From Pseudomonadota bacterium (lineage in GTDB: Bacteria; Pseudomonadota; Gammaproteobacteria; UBA9214): a stretch of 64,000 nt of DNA. The notes beneath the pieces were generated by a model. That model made no database searches. It saw only the letters and a program-made list of their open reading frames with translations, and was not told the origin of the DNA. Positions 45,572 through 53,038 of this stretch are shown piece by piece. Each line of letters starts with the position of its first letter. Positions within the stretch are counted from its first letter, which is position 1. A program made the translations under genes and the position numbers. The stretch covers positions 186,001-250,000 of the forward strand of contig JAWLAI010000005.1 of NCBI GenBank assembly GCA_041395565.1, read 5' to 3'.

Positions 45572-46570
45572 ATGCCCCCACACAGCGTCGAAAATGCATG
45601 CATTCACATCAGTGGCAACAGCGGTTATTCAAGGCACGGTGACACTATCTCACTCTATGCCGAGCGTATCGATAACCTGAATAACTCCGGCATTACCAGT
45701 GGCAACCTCGCCTTGCAACTCTGGGGATGCCAGGGTCCCTATAACGGTGGCGCCCTGACAGGATGGAAACTGGCCGAGCTGAACCTGGGTACACTGCAAG
45801 CGAATCACTTTATCGCACCAGTCCGGTCTGACGTGCCTGCCAACTTTCCTGAACACGGTGATTATGCGATCGCGCTGGTAATAGCAGAGTGGGATGGAGA
45901 AGATTTTAACCTTATCCATGATTTTCAGAACTATGCCAATCGCGATGTCTTCCTGCATCCATGCCTTGAAGGCCGGGTGAGTTACCGTGTTACTGCCGAC
46001 GGTCACCTCGCCGTCGAGGTTGAGCGGATCCACAACCCGCGAGAACCGGAAAATGTGAGCGGCACCCTGTCACTCGAGTTGTGGGCGCTGTCCGAGCCAT
46101 ATCATGGGGGAGTATTTTCCGGTCATGCAGTGGCCGGGATTACCCTTGAGACCCTCCAAGGGGGCACAAGCTGGTCTAACTGCGCGCATAAGCTTGCAAT
46201 TGCGCCGCCACCGCCTGGCACCTACGCACTGGTACTGATGTTAAGGGAGTGGACCGGCAACGGCTACGTTACACGCGACTATTTCAACTTCAACGGTCGA
46301 GAGACGTTTCCACTCGCCATTTCACCCCGCCCTTCAGGTGTAGCCGCGCGCACGAATAGCGTGCCCGAGGTGGCTCGGAAACCCGCATCATCGCAAAAAG
46401 CGGTAACTACAGTATCCATCACCGGGAGCAAGCCGCCGTCACAGGCAGGTGCGGAACGGACAGCGACGACACGGAAAGCAGAAGACAGTATGGTAGCTGT
46501 GCGAATTGCTGAGCTTATGGGTTATGCCAGGCGGGTATTGGAGAAAATAAGACAGCAGCTATCGTCTTAA
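45572..46570 (+). CDS. Two-repeat beta-sandwich protein, unknown
   Basis: 332 residues, no signal peptide. Two diverged tandem units of about 120 residues: GDTISLYAERIDNLNNSGIT, LALQLWGCQGPYNGGALTGW, LAELNLGTLQ and GHLAVEVERIHNPREPENVS, LSLELWALSEPYHGGVFSGH, VAGITLETLQ. The shared L-x-LWA-x-x-PY-x-GG pattern makes the duplication clear. A basic Ser/Thr-rich linker and a short C-terminal helix (VAVRIAELMGYARRVLEKIR) follow. It could be a carbohydrate or lectin-like sandwich, but no family is recognised. The stop TAA overlaps a family B REPIN by two bases. It is next to the RAYT gene but divergent from it. Confidence 0.7.
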   Translation: MPPHSVENACIHISGNSGYSRHGDTISLYAERIDNLNNSGITSGNLALQLWGCQGPYNGGALTGWKLAELNLGTLQANHFIAPVRSDVPANFPEHGDYAIALVIAEWDGEDFNLIHDFQNYANRDVFLHPCLEGRVSYRVTADGHLAVEVERIHNPREPENVSGTLSLELWALSEPYHGGVFSGHAVAGITLETLQGGTSWSNCAHKLAIAPPPPGTYALVLMLREWTGNGYVTRDYFNFNGRETFPLAISPRPSGVAARTNSVPEVARKPASSQKAVTTVSITGSKPPSQAGAERTATTRKAEDSMVAVRIAELMGYARRVLEKIRQQLSS

Positions 46571-46638
46571 TCAATGGGGTCAGACTCGATTGATTAGACG
46601 TGATATTGACGAATCAATCGAGTCTGACCCCATTGATT
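46569..46638. repeat. Family B REPIN, complete
   Basis: Two inverted REP arms, AATCAATGGGGTCAGACTCG... and ...CGAGTCTGACCCCATTGATT, joined by AGACGTGATATTGACG. The arms are identical to those around the RAYT gene. It provides the stop of the next gene. Confidence 0.92.
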
Positions 46639-47090
46639 CGCAGGTAAAAATAACCGGCAGCAACCAGGCCCGACAGGACGATGACAGCTATCACTTTTCT
46701 TGCTACGCGCCTGAACTCGACAGCCGCCGCCGCCTTGAACCGGGCATTGAGCGCGGAGTCCCGGGCAAGTAACCGCTCGACGTGTTCCTTTTGCGTCCTT
46801 CAGGCCAAGCCCCGTGTCCTCACGGACATATTTTATCGCGTCGATGAGCCGCCCTCTTTCCAGTGCAAAGAGGGCGAGCGACGAAACCTCGGGAGTAACC
46901 GATTTGCTCCAGAACCCGTCACACCTGAACTTTGCCCTGGATTTCTCAGGTAGCCGTCGATCGCGTCCTTCGCCTCTTTCAGCCCGAGCCCGGTCTGCTC
47001 CCGGACAACCTTGACCGCCTCGACGATCTCACCACGCCGGGCATGCTCCAGCGCCTGTTCAGGGATGTTTGCTGTGCCCGGCTTCAACAA
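46614..47090 (-). pseudogene. Membrane protein with two ribosomal L7/L12 C-terminal-like domains, frameshifted
   Basis: Start TTG 47090 behind AGGAGAA. First unit: ALEHARRGEIVEAVKVVREQ, TGLGLKEAKDAIDGYL. After a one-base loss somewhere in 46915-46965 the frame gives SVTPEVSSLALFALERGRLI, DAIKYVREDTGLGLKDAK; an extra base in the T run 46789-46792 must be removed to continue EHVERLLARDSALNARFKAA and a C-terminal membrane helix, VIAVIVLSGLVAAGYFYL. The stop lies in the family B REPIN (last residues RINGVRLD). L7/L12-like C-terminal domains outside ribosomes are of unknown use. Restored length 158. Homopolymer error is possible. Confidence 0.7.
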
Positions 47091-47104
47091 TGTGTTCTCC
47101 TAAA

Positions 47105-47204
47105 AGGGTTCGGATACATATTACACAATCAACAACCAATAGGGTCAGACTCCTTTGATCTGACGCTGCTTTGACGAATCAATCGAGTCTGACCCTATTG
47201 AATT
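47105..47204. repeat. Family C half-repeat and complete family B REPIN
   Basis: GGGTTCGGATACATAT at 47105-47121 is a family C arm. The B pair at 47137-47204 reads CAATAGGGTCAGACTCCTTT ... AATCGAGTCTGACCCTATTG, a variant in which the left arm has CTCCTTTGAT. Confidence 0.85.
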
Positions 47205-47212
47205 TTGTTCTT

Positions 47213-47848
47213 TCAGGTCTTGAAGCGAAACCGTGGCAGGCAGATGTTGTAGCGGATCGCCAGCAGTCGCGCCATGAAGATGCCAACCCCGGCGACAATC
47301 GCCGCAGGCGTGATATCCATGCCGAAGTAAATCAGCGCAATAAAGATCAGGGAGCCGCCCCAGGACACCGTTGCGTACAGCGGACTGAGGAAGACGACCG
47401 GAGGCTCGCCGCATAACACATCGCGGAAGATGCCACCCATGATACCCGTCATCACGCCCATGAAACTGGCGATCAGCGGGGGAGCACCCACCATCAGCGA
47501 TACCAGAGTGCCAGCGATAGCGAAGGTTGCCAGGCCGGCCGCATCGGCGACCAGGAAGAGTTTTGGCGGTACGGTCAGCAGCCGCGCGGTAATGAACATG
47601 GCGATGGCACTGCCGAGCGAGACGACGAAAAACATCTGGTCGCGGATCCAGAACACATCGCGATCAAGCAGCATATCGCGCAGCGACCCGCCACCCAGCC
47701 CGGTCGCAATGGCGATAATGATGACACCGAACAGGTCGAATTGCATGAAGCCGGCCTTGAGCACACCGGAGGCCGACGAGACAACTACCGCGAGCAGCGT
47801 TATCCAGTACAGGGTTTCCAGCATGGCCGGTGTGGGGACGAGCGTCAT
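47213..47848 (-). CDS. TRIC-type cation channel family membrane protein (UPF0126)
   Basis: 211 residues with about seven membrane spans in two homologous halves: DLFGVIIIAIATGLGGGSLR, DMLLDRDVFWI and IASFMGVMTGIMGGIFRDVL, CGEPPVVF. The paired GLGGGSLRD / GIMGGIFRD motifs and the YicG-like size identify the family, in which TRIC-type K+ conduction has been shown for some bacterial members. The start is set at 47848 (MTLVPTP); 47824 is an alternative. A family C repeat lies upstream. Confidence 0.88.
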   Translation of the reverse strand: MTLVPTPAMLETLYWITLLAVVVSSASGVLKAGFMQFDLFGVIIIAIATGLGGGSLRDMLLDRDVFWIRDQMFFVVSLGSAIAMFITARLLTVPPKLFLVADAAGLATFAIAGTLVSLMVGAPPLIASFMGVMTGIMGGIFRDVLCGEPPVVFLSPLYATVSWGGSLIFIALIYFGMDITPAAIVAGVGIFMARLLAIRYNICLPRFRFKT

Positions 47849-47883
47849 GGCGGGATTTAGTATACTCCGCCCTAAATCAGAAA

Positions 47884-47928
47884 GGGGGCGGATCCATTTT
47901 ATAGAATTTGTATCCGACCCCATTTATT
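47884..47928. repeat. Family C repeat, complete
   Basis: GGGGGCGGATCCATTTTATA and GAATTTGTATCCGACCCC are inverted arms, followed by ATTTATT. Directly before the stop of the next (minus-strand) gene. Confidence 0.85.
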
Positions 47929-48270
47929 TCAGGACTTCCTCACAAATTCTGACTTCAATTTCATTGCACCAAATCCGTCGATCTTGCAGTCGATATTGTG
48001 ATCCCCCTCGACCAGGCGGATATTCCTGACCTTCGTCCCGACCTTGAGCACCGAGGATGCTCCCTTGACCTTGAGATCCTTGACGACGGTGACCGTGTCA
48101 CCATCCTGCAGCTCGTTGCCATTGGCATCACGAACGACAGGTCCGTCGTCTGCGCTTTCCACCAACGCATCCTTTGGCCATTCGTGCGCGCACTCCGGGC
48201 AAACGAACAAAGGCCCGTCCTCATAGGTGTACACAGATCCACACTGCGGACACTTCGGCAACTCACTCAT
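47929..48270 (-). CDS. yjdM: Zinc-ribbon protein of the PhnA/YjdM family
   Basis: 113 residues. N-terminal zinc ribbon CPQC-x11-CPEC (PKCPQCGSVYTYEDGPLFVC, then PECAHEW), and a C-terminal PhnA domain: VVRDANGNELQDGDTVTVVK, DLKVKGASSVLKVGTKV, DCKIDGFGAMKLKSEFVRKS. The family name comes from an E. coli alkylphosphonate locus but the biochemical role is uncertain. The start at 48270 gives the family length. Confidence 0.92.
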   Translation of the reverse strand: MSELPKCPQCGSVYTYEDGPLFVCPECAHEWPKDALVESADDGPVVRDANGNELQDGDTVTVVKDLKVKGASSVLKVGTKVRNIRLVEGDHNIDCKIDGFGAMKLKSEFVRKS

Positions 48271-48278
48271 ACATAAGA

Positions 48279-48318
48279 AATGGGTCGGATACAATTCATA
48301 GGATTTGTATCCGACCCC
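48279..48318. repeat. Family C repeat, complete
   Basis: AATGGGTCGGATACAATTCA and GGATTTGTATCCGACCCC, inverted. Immediately upstream of yjdM. Confidence 0.88.
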
Positions 48319-48332
48319 GCTCTAGTTGACAC

Positions 48333-48662
48333 CTATTGTTCCGCACATGCGATGCAAAGCGTGGAATACGGCACGGCCTCCAAACGACCCGCCGCAATCT
48401 CCTCGCCGCAACGCACACAGGAGCCGTAGCTGCCTCCCTCGATGCGTGCGAGCGCGGCATCGATCAGGCCCACCTGCACCCGGGCCTCATCGTCCAGCGC
48501 CGCCAGGACCGAGTCGTTCTCTCGCTGGGTGGCCTGTTCGGCAAAGTCCTTCTCGACTGCCTGCTCCCGGTGATGCAGATCGCCGTCCAGCGCCGCGATG
48601 CGCCGCGTATAGCCATCGCGCAACGCCAGCAGCTTCTGCCTTGCCTGTTCGGTATCCACCAT
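48333..48662 (-). CDS. TraR/DksA-type zinc-finger protein
   Basis: 109 residues: a coiled-coil N-terminus with acidic tip region (DGDLHHREQAVEKDFAEQA, DEARVQVGLIDAALARIEGG) and a four-cysteine zinc finger CVRCGEE-x14-CIAC. DksA-like proteins bind RNA polymerase through the secondary channel. It lacks the longer N-terminus of DksA proper. The stop of the preceding gene and its ATG are 2 bases apart (TGATCATG), so the two are probably translationally coupled. Confidence 0.88.
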   Translation of the reverse strand: MVDTEQARQKLLALRDGYTRRIAALDGDLHHREQAVEKDFAEQATQRENDSVLAALDDEARVQVGLIDAALARIEGGSYGSCVRCGEEIAAGRLEAVPYSTLCIACAEQ

Positions 48663-48664
48663 GA

Positions 48665-48907
48665 TCAGCCCTCACTGACGATCATCTGATAGAGATCGTC
48701 CTTGTGCTGCAGCCGCCTGAGCTTGAGCCCCTCCAGGTATTCATCGGAAGGCGTCTCGACACCCTCCTCAATTCGGCGGATCTCGTGGTCGAGGTCGTGG
48801 TACTCATTAAACAGGCGAGCAAAATGCTCATCGCTCAGCTTCAGCACATGAATGCGTTCGCGGTGTTCCGGAAATTCGTGGAGCAGATCGTGTTTTTCAC
48901 CCAGCAT
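48665..48907 (-). CDS. YdcH family protein (DUF465)
   Basis: 80-residue small helical protein: HDLLHEFPEHRERIHVLKLS, DEHFARLFNEYHDLDHEIRR, LKLRRLQHKDDLYQMI. The pattern is typical of the DUF465/YdcH family, which forms antiparallel coiled coils and is of unknown function. AAGGAAA lies before the ATG. First gene of a pair with the DksA-type gene. Confidence 0.9.
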   Translation of the reverse strand: MLGEKHDLLHEFPEHRERIHVLKLSDEHFARLFNEYHDLDHEIRRIEEGVETPSDEYLEGLKLRRLQHKDDLYQMIVSEG

Positions 48908-49027
48908 GCGGTTTCCTTTTGATAGCCATAACAGAGATAACTACTTAATTTCATACACCTGCAAACGAGGAGAAGTCTTGATGCAGCGCAACAAAATGCG
49001 CATCCTGCCCCAATAATCGATGGCAAT

Positions 49028-49097
49028 AATCGATGGGGTCAGACTCGATTGATCTGACACATCCTTGACGAATCAATCGAGTCTGACCCTATTGATT
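49028..49097. repeat. Family B REPIN, complete
   Basis: AATCGATGGGGTCAGACTCG ... AATCGAGTCTGACCCTATTG with spacer CTGACACATCCTTGACG. In the divergent region between the YdcH gene and the spermidine-synthase-like gene. Confidence 0.92.
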
Positions 49098-49115
49098 CTG
49101 GCATCATCTTCACGC

Positions 49116-49787
49116 ATGAACCCCTGGACGCTACTCGACACCGCCCCCGTGCCCGGCAAGGACGGCACATTGCAGCTGTACCGGCGCAATGACGAGTTCT
49201 CGATCAAGCTCTCCGGTGGTGGTGAGCTGATGAACAGCCGTGTACATGGCTCCGAGGATGCGCTCGCGGAACAGACCTGCGCCAGACTGGCGGACCGTGC
49301 AGGCGCACGCGTACTGATCGGGGGGCTGGGCATGGGATTCACACTGGCTGCGGCATTGCGCCAGCTGGGTGACCAGGCACAGGTCAGGGTGGCCGAGCTG
49401 GTACCGGGCGTGATCGAGTGGAACCGTGGCGAACTCGGCGCCTGCGCCGGTCATCCACTGCGCGATCCCCGCGTCACCATCCTGGGCTGTGACGTGGCCA
49501 GAGTGCTGCGCGAGGCAGAAAAGGACTACGATGCCATTCTGCTGGATGTCGACAACGGCCCCGAGGGACTGACCCGCAAGGAGAATGACTGGCTTTACCA
49601 CATGGACGGGCTGACTGCTGCCTGTGCGGCACTGCGCCCGCAGGGTGTACTGGCGGTGTGGTCAGCCGGGCCGGATACAGACTTTACGCAGCGACTGCGC
49701 AAGGCCGGGTTTGCGGTGGAGGAAGTCCGCGTAGCCGCACATGGCAGGAAGGGAGCCCGGCATGTGATCTGGCTTGCCAGTGCCTGA
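49116..49787 (+). CDS. Spermidine synthase-like methyltransferase-fold protein
   Basis: 223 residues. Rossmann-like core: ARVLIGGLGMGFTLAAALRQ (SAM/dcSAM-binding GGLGMG), VRVAELVPGVIEWNRGELG (acidic residue after strand 2), ILGCDVARVLREAEKDYDAI, LLDVDNGPEGLT (D-x-D-N-G catalytic-type loop). This matches polyamine aminopropyltransferase-like proteins that lack the N-terminal beta-barrel found in full spermidine synthases. The start at 49116 is used because upstream codons come from the REPIN. Substrate not predicted. Confidence 0.85.
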   Translation: MNPWTLLDTAPVPGKDGTLQLYRRNDEFSIKLSGGGELMNSRVHGSEDALAEQTCARLADRAGARVLIGGLGMGFTLAAALRQLGDQAQVRVAELVPGVIEWNRGELGACAGHPLRDPRVTILGCDVARVLREAEKDYDAILLDVDNGPEGLTRKENDWLYHMDGLTAACAALRPQGVLAVWSAGPDTDFTQRLRKAGFAVEEVRVAAHGRKGARHVIWLASA

Positions 49788-49877
49788 AGGTCCACGAACA
49801 ATACAGGTTAAGCGCATGCTGAAGATGTAAACAGAAGCTCACCCCAAGGGACGGCCGCGCGCTAAAGACAGCCCCGA

Positions 49878-49904
49878 ATATTAGAGAAAATGTGCTCTGA
49901 CACC
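49878..49904. repeat. Family A repeat, right half
   Basis: ATATTAGAGAAAATGTGCTC then TGACACC; no left arm is visible, as the flanking bases (AAAGACAGCCCCGA) do not match. Confidence 0.7.
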
Positions 49905-49915
49905 CATTATTTCAT

Positions 49916-50554
49916 TTATCTGCCGATCTCAATCATCACTTCGTTGCGCCGCAGGAACGGCAAGGTCCAGGGCGGATTATAAAACGCATAAATCTGTTCG
50001 GAGACAGGCTGGAGTCCATTTTCCCGAATGAACGCCCCCAGCTCTTTGGTCTGCTTTTCAAGCTTCTCTTGCCTTGGAAGCCCGGTAAAACGGATAACCG
50101 CAAATCGCTTTCCATCGACCTGTTTAAGGAGAACGTCCGCGTTGTTTGGCTTGGGTAGAGTTTCCAGCGTATAGCTTGAGGGCATAACAAAGCGCACCAG
50201 CCAGACCCCATCGCTGCCTTGCTGGGTAACAGGAGCCGTCATGGCGATCATTTCTCCCGGCTCCTGAAGCACAGGCGCGGTCATTGCCACCTTCTGAGAC
50301 GAGATATTATTGCCGAAAATATAATCCGCTATCATCCGAAAGCCATCCCTGATAGCTGCCGCACGGTCACCGGACACGGTGACTTCGGCAACGATCATTG
50401 GTGCATAGTCGCGGATTTCGACGGCTCCATGCCGCTCAATGACATCGTATTTCGCTTGCTCGACGTTACTCACGATTGGCCCCCACGCTACGGCAGCGAC
50501 CGCCGCAAGCACCACTATTCCTGCCAATAACCATATGATCCGCGTTTTACTCAT
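49916..50554 (-). CDS. SOUL haem-binding family protein
   Basis: 212 residues. One N-terminal membrane helix (IIWLLAGIVVLAAVAAVAWG) and a SOUL/HBP domain: YDVIERHGAVEIRDYAPMIV, AEVTVSGDRAAAIRDGFRMI, FGNNISSQKVAMTAPVLQ and MIAMTAPVTQQ, with RFAVIRFTGL and the AFYNPPWTLPFLRRNEVMIE end. The repeated MTAPV motif is a family hallmark. Binding of haem is known for some eukaryotic members; the bacterial role is open. The start is 50554. Confidence 0.92.
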   Translation of the reverse strand: MSKTRIIWLLAGIVVLAAVAAVAWGPIVSNVEQAKYDVIERHGAVEIRDYAPMIVAEVTVSGDRAAAIRDGFRMIADYIFGNNISSQKVAMTAPVLQEPGEMIAMTAPVTQQGSDGVWLVRFVMPSSYTLETLPKPNNADVLLKQVDGKRFAVIRFTGLPRQEKLEKQTKELGAFIRENGLQPVSEQIYAFYNPPWTLPFLRRNEVMIEIGR

Positions 50555-50795
50555 TGTTATATTAAAACATGGGTTAGAGGGCAATTTTAGAAGTTGGGGG
50601 TAGGCGAGGCCTGCTTGATTCTTCGTATGTTATCAAGGAACAACAGGGTCAGACTCCTTTGATTTGACGTTACATTGACGAATCAATAGAGTCTGACCCC
50701 ATTGATTCCATTGATTCATTACGTCGTAAAATGTATCCGACCCCTTTTATTGCGGATTCCATCGCTTCCATTTTCCTCTCCTCCTGAATTTGTGA
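50555..50795. repeat. Family B REPIN with family C half
   Basis: B pair at 50642-50707: AACAGGGTCAGACTCCTTTG ... AATAGAGTCTGACCCCATTG. It is followed by a second short ATTGATTCATT and a family C arm, AAAATGTATCCGACCCCTTT, at 50728-50751. No gene is present in this 240-base gap. Confidence 0.85.
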
Positions 50796-51407
50796 TTATT
50801 TTTTGACCGGTACAAATACAGATAATATTTTCTGCTTGGTATTTATCCGGTCAGCATACACACACGACTCTCCGCAGCTACCAGCCGGGAAAATACGTAG
50901 TATCCGCCCGCATCTGCGACTGTAATTTTTATTCTCTGCAAGAATATCGCCTGTTTTCTTTTCGTAATACCAATATCTTGATTGAGATATGCTTAAGATA
51001 TTCGAGTATGGCTTCCAACCGGTCCGCTCTTTTCCATAATCAGTGAGCACGTCAAGATTTAGCGTCCCATCCACCCTATTTAGCGACGGAATAATTTTAG
51101 ATTCTGTGAATTTGATAAATCTTGGATCTCCATCCTCATCCCAGTACTCATCGGGTAACTCAACTGTGCGGTATACCTTGAATCCACCCTGTGTACTGCA
51201 TAAATATTTTAGGTATATCCTTCCCGCAATCTCATCAGCCAATGGCAAAAAGAGCAGGACAAGAAATGCAATCAACCCAGTTAGAAATCTACTACCTCGC
51301 CTGGATGACCGCTTTGGTATCGCGAAAGCTATCAGTAGAGCTATCGGCACCCAAAGAAGGAGTAATAATGGCCCCGCCAATACATACAAACCCAGTAACT
51401 CATTCAT
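50796..51407 (-). CDS. Membrane protein of unknown function
   Basis: 203 residues. Two N-terminal membrane spans (YVLAGPLLLLLWVPIALLIA and FLTGLIAFLVLLFLPLADEI) and a C-terminal periplasmic or cytosolic part of some 140 residues (YLKYLCSTQGGFKVYRTVEL, PDEYWDEDGDPRFI, RYWYYEKKTGDILAENKNYS) with four cysteines. More AT-rich than genes to the left, like the accessory segment that follows. No family recognised. Confidence 0.65.
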   Translation of the reverse strand: MNELLGLYVLAGPLLLLLWVPIALLIAFAIPKRSSRRGSRFLTGLIAFLVLLFLPLADEIAGRIYLKYLCSTQGGFKVYRTVELPDEYWDEDGDPRFIKFTESKIIPSLNRVDGTLNLDVLTDYGKERTGWKPYSNILSISQSRYWYYEKKTGDILAENKNYSRRCGRILRIFPAGSCGESCVYADRINTKQKILSVFVPVKK

Positions 51408-51586
51408 GTGTATGATCCACGATGCTTGTAAAAGTGCTTATACTTTTACGGGAAATCCGACTAAAATAAAATTACCGGGTTGAAAAGGGGTCGGATACAT
51501 TTTCTGACTGTGTTACCCGGAATCTACCGACAGCCATCCAAACCTCATGACGTCATTGTGATAACTCCTGTATCCGGAGTTGACAC

Positions 51587-51765
51587 ATGCCACGTCCCAG
51601 GCGCCTGAATATTCCGGACATCCCCCAGCACATAACCCAGCGCGGAAATAACTAATCAATGGGGTCAGACTCCTTTGATTTGACGTTACATTGACGAATC
51701 AATCGAGTCTGACCCCATTGATCGCGCTATGGGAAGGGCGCTTCAAATCATCACCGGTCGACACC
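51587..51765 (+). pseudogene. RAYT transposase remnant with a REPIN in place of its middle
   Basis: 51587-51652 encodes MPRPRRLNIPDIPQHITQRG then NN, matching the N-terminus of the intact RAYT (GHPQHVIQRGNN), with GGAG 8 bases before the ATG. 51727-51765 encodes LWEGRFKSSPVDT, matching LWEGRYKAALLDT at residues 98-110. The 75 residues that should lie between, including the HUH motif, are absent, and a family B REPIN occupies exactly this place. The C-terminal half is also lost. Confidence 0.82.
51654..51722. repeat. Family B REPIN, complete, inside the RAYT remnant
   Basis: AATCAATGGGGTCAGACTCC ... AATCGAGTCTGACCCCATTG with spacer TTTGACGTTACATTGACG. Nearly identical to the copy at 50642-50707. 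Confidence 0.92.
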
Positions 51766-51771
51766 AACCCA

Positions 51772-51821
51772 AAAAAGGGGCCGGATACATTTAATAGAGA
51801 TTGTATCCAACCCCTTTTTGT
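51772..51821. repeat. Family C repeat, complete
   Basis: AAAAAGGGGCCGGATACATT and GATTGTATCCAACCCCTTTT, inverted. Confidence 0.85.
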
Positions 51822-52166
51822 TTTGAAGGAAGATCGAAAAATCCCTATCGATCAGGCTAGGACAAGGACAACGCGACAGGCCAAGAAAAACCGAAAAATA
51901 ATACCAACTGGAAATATGCTTCCGACCCCTTTTATTGCCAGTATAAAGGAGACGGAAGGATTAAATTTCAGCGCAGTAAATTTAAATTCACCTTTTTATA
52001 AATTTATATACTCCGCCCCCTTTTATTCCGCTATTGATTCCCAGTGATTCCCAGTAAATTCATATTCTCCGTTCCCTTTGTTCCTTGTGTAAGCCAGGGC
52101 GATTCATTCCGACCCCTAGCTTCCTGGCGCATCAAGAACGGAGAAACACTCAGACACTGGTCATTT

Positions 52167-52197
52167 GACGAACCAATCGAGTCTGACCCCATTGCTT
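52167..52197. repeat. Family B repeat, right half
   Basis: GACGAACCAATCGAGTCTGA then CCCCATTGCTT; it overlaps the stop codon of the following minus-strand gene. Confidence 0.75.
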
Positions 52198-52960
52198 ATT
52201 GATAATGCCCCATAAATTTTAAAAAACGCTCCCACCCACCGAAGGATTTAACAGCCAAATTGAACTCGTCTGCATCCCATACACCCATTTCAAATATGGA
52301 TGGCGGCCTATTGAGTTCGGTCTTTCTAGCTAAATACTCTTCCATCAGAAGACCCACCGAAAGTTTTTCATCGCCCAATAATTGCGCATGTTTCTTTACT
52401 AAATTTTTTTGCTTAGGTTTCTTTGTGATTGGCTTTGGCTCACCGAGCCGCTCAAGGAACGCACGATAACCACCAAATCTCTTATGCCAAATTCGCTGGC
52501 CATACTTGCCGTAATTTCCGAGTTCGACAAGTGTAGGCACCCGCCCCAGTTTATCTTTTACTGCAAAATACGAATCTACAAGCTGGGAATCGCGAATTGC
52601 CATGACTTTTGATATATAAAATCTTTTTCTAATTATTTTATTACATTCAGAGTCAAGCGACTTGATCTCTTCCTTTGAAAGAAGCTTTCGCAGGGGAGGA
52701 CCTTCAGAAACGTAGTACTCACTAATTTTTGATTGATATTCAGGATGAAGCAAACAGAATACCCTGTCTTCATACATCCACTCTCGTGTAGTCTCTTCTA
52801 GAAATGGCTCGATAGTAGATTTATTTGCCTTCGCAAATCTCATAGTTTCTCTCAAGCAAGAAGCAGATGCTAAAAACCTTGCTGCCGCTAGGCGGCCAGA
52901 TATATGTATTTCTTGTATAACAACAGTTTTATCCGGGTATAGACCACTTTTTATAATCAA
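52196..52960 (-). CDS. Protein with two HNH-associated helical repeats, unknown
   Basis: 254 residues as called from TTG 52960; a later start is possible. AT-rich. The C-terminal half has two copies of a helical unit that accompanies homing/HNH endonucleases (HNH_repeat type): VKDKLGRVPTLVELGNYGKY, WHKRFGGYRAFLERLGE, and RKTELNRPPSIFEMGVWDAD, VKSFGGWERFLKFMG. The N-terminal 120 residues are helical and charged and match nothing I know; no nuclease HNH core is seen. DNA binding is plausible. Flanked by family B repeats on both sides. Confidence 0.6.
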   Translation of the reverse strand: MIIKSGLYPDKTVVIQEIHISGRLAAARFLASASCLRETMRFAKANKSTIEPFLEETTREWMYEDRVFCLLHPEYQSKISEYYVSEGPPLRKLLSKEEIKSLDSECNKIIRKRFYISKVMAIRDSQLVDSYFAVKDKLGRVPTLVELGNYGKYGQRIWHKRFGGYRAFLERLGEPKPITKKPKQKNLVKKHAQLLGDEKLSVGLLMEEYLARKTELNRPPSIFEMGVWDADEFNLAVKSFGGWERFLKFMGHYQ

Positions 52961-52961
52961 T

Positions 52962-53032
52962 AATCAATGGGGTCAGACTCCTTTGATCTGACGCACCCTT
53001 GACGAATCAATCGTGTCTGACCCCATTGATTT
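52962..53032. repeat. Family B REPIN, complete
   Basis: AATCAATGGGGTCAGACTCC ... AATCGTGTCTGACCCCATTG. Lies directly upstream of the TTG start at 52960 and downstream of the next gene. Confidence 0.92.
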
Positions 53033-53038
53033 CCATAA

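Larger units (their letters stand above)
51408..52195. other. Repeat-filled region with transposase remnants
   Basis: 788 bases without an intact gene. In order: a family C arm (51483-51504), a RAYT start (51587-51652), a family B REPIN (51654-51722), an internal RAYT fragment (51727-51765), a full family C repeat (51772-51821), then lone C arms at 51914-51939, 52005-52026 and about 52105-52119, and a B right arm at 52167-52197. The flank of that last arm (CACTCAGACACTGGTCATTT) resembles the flank upstream of the intact RAYT. Confidence 0.8.
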
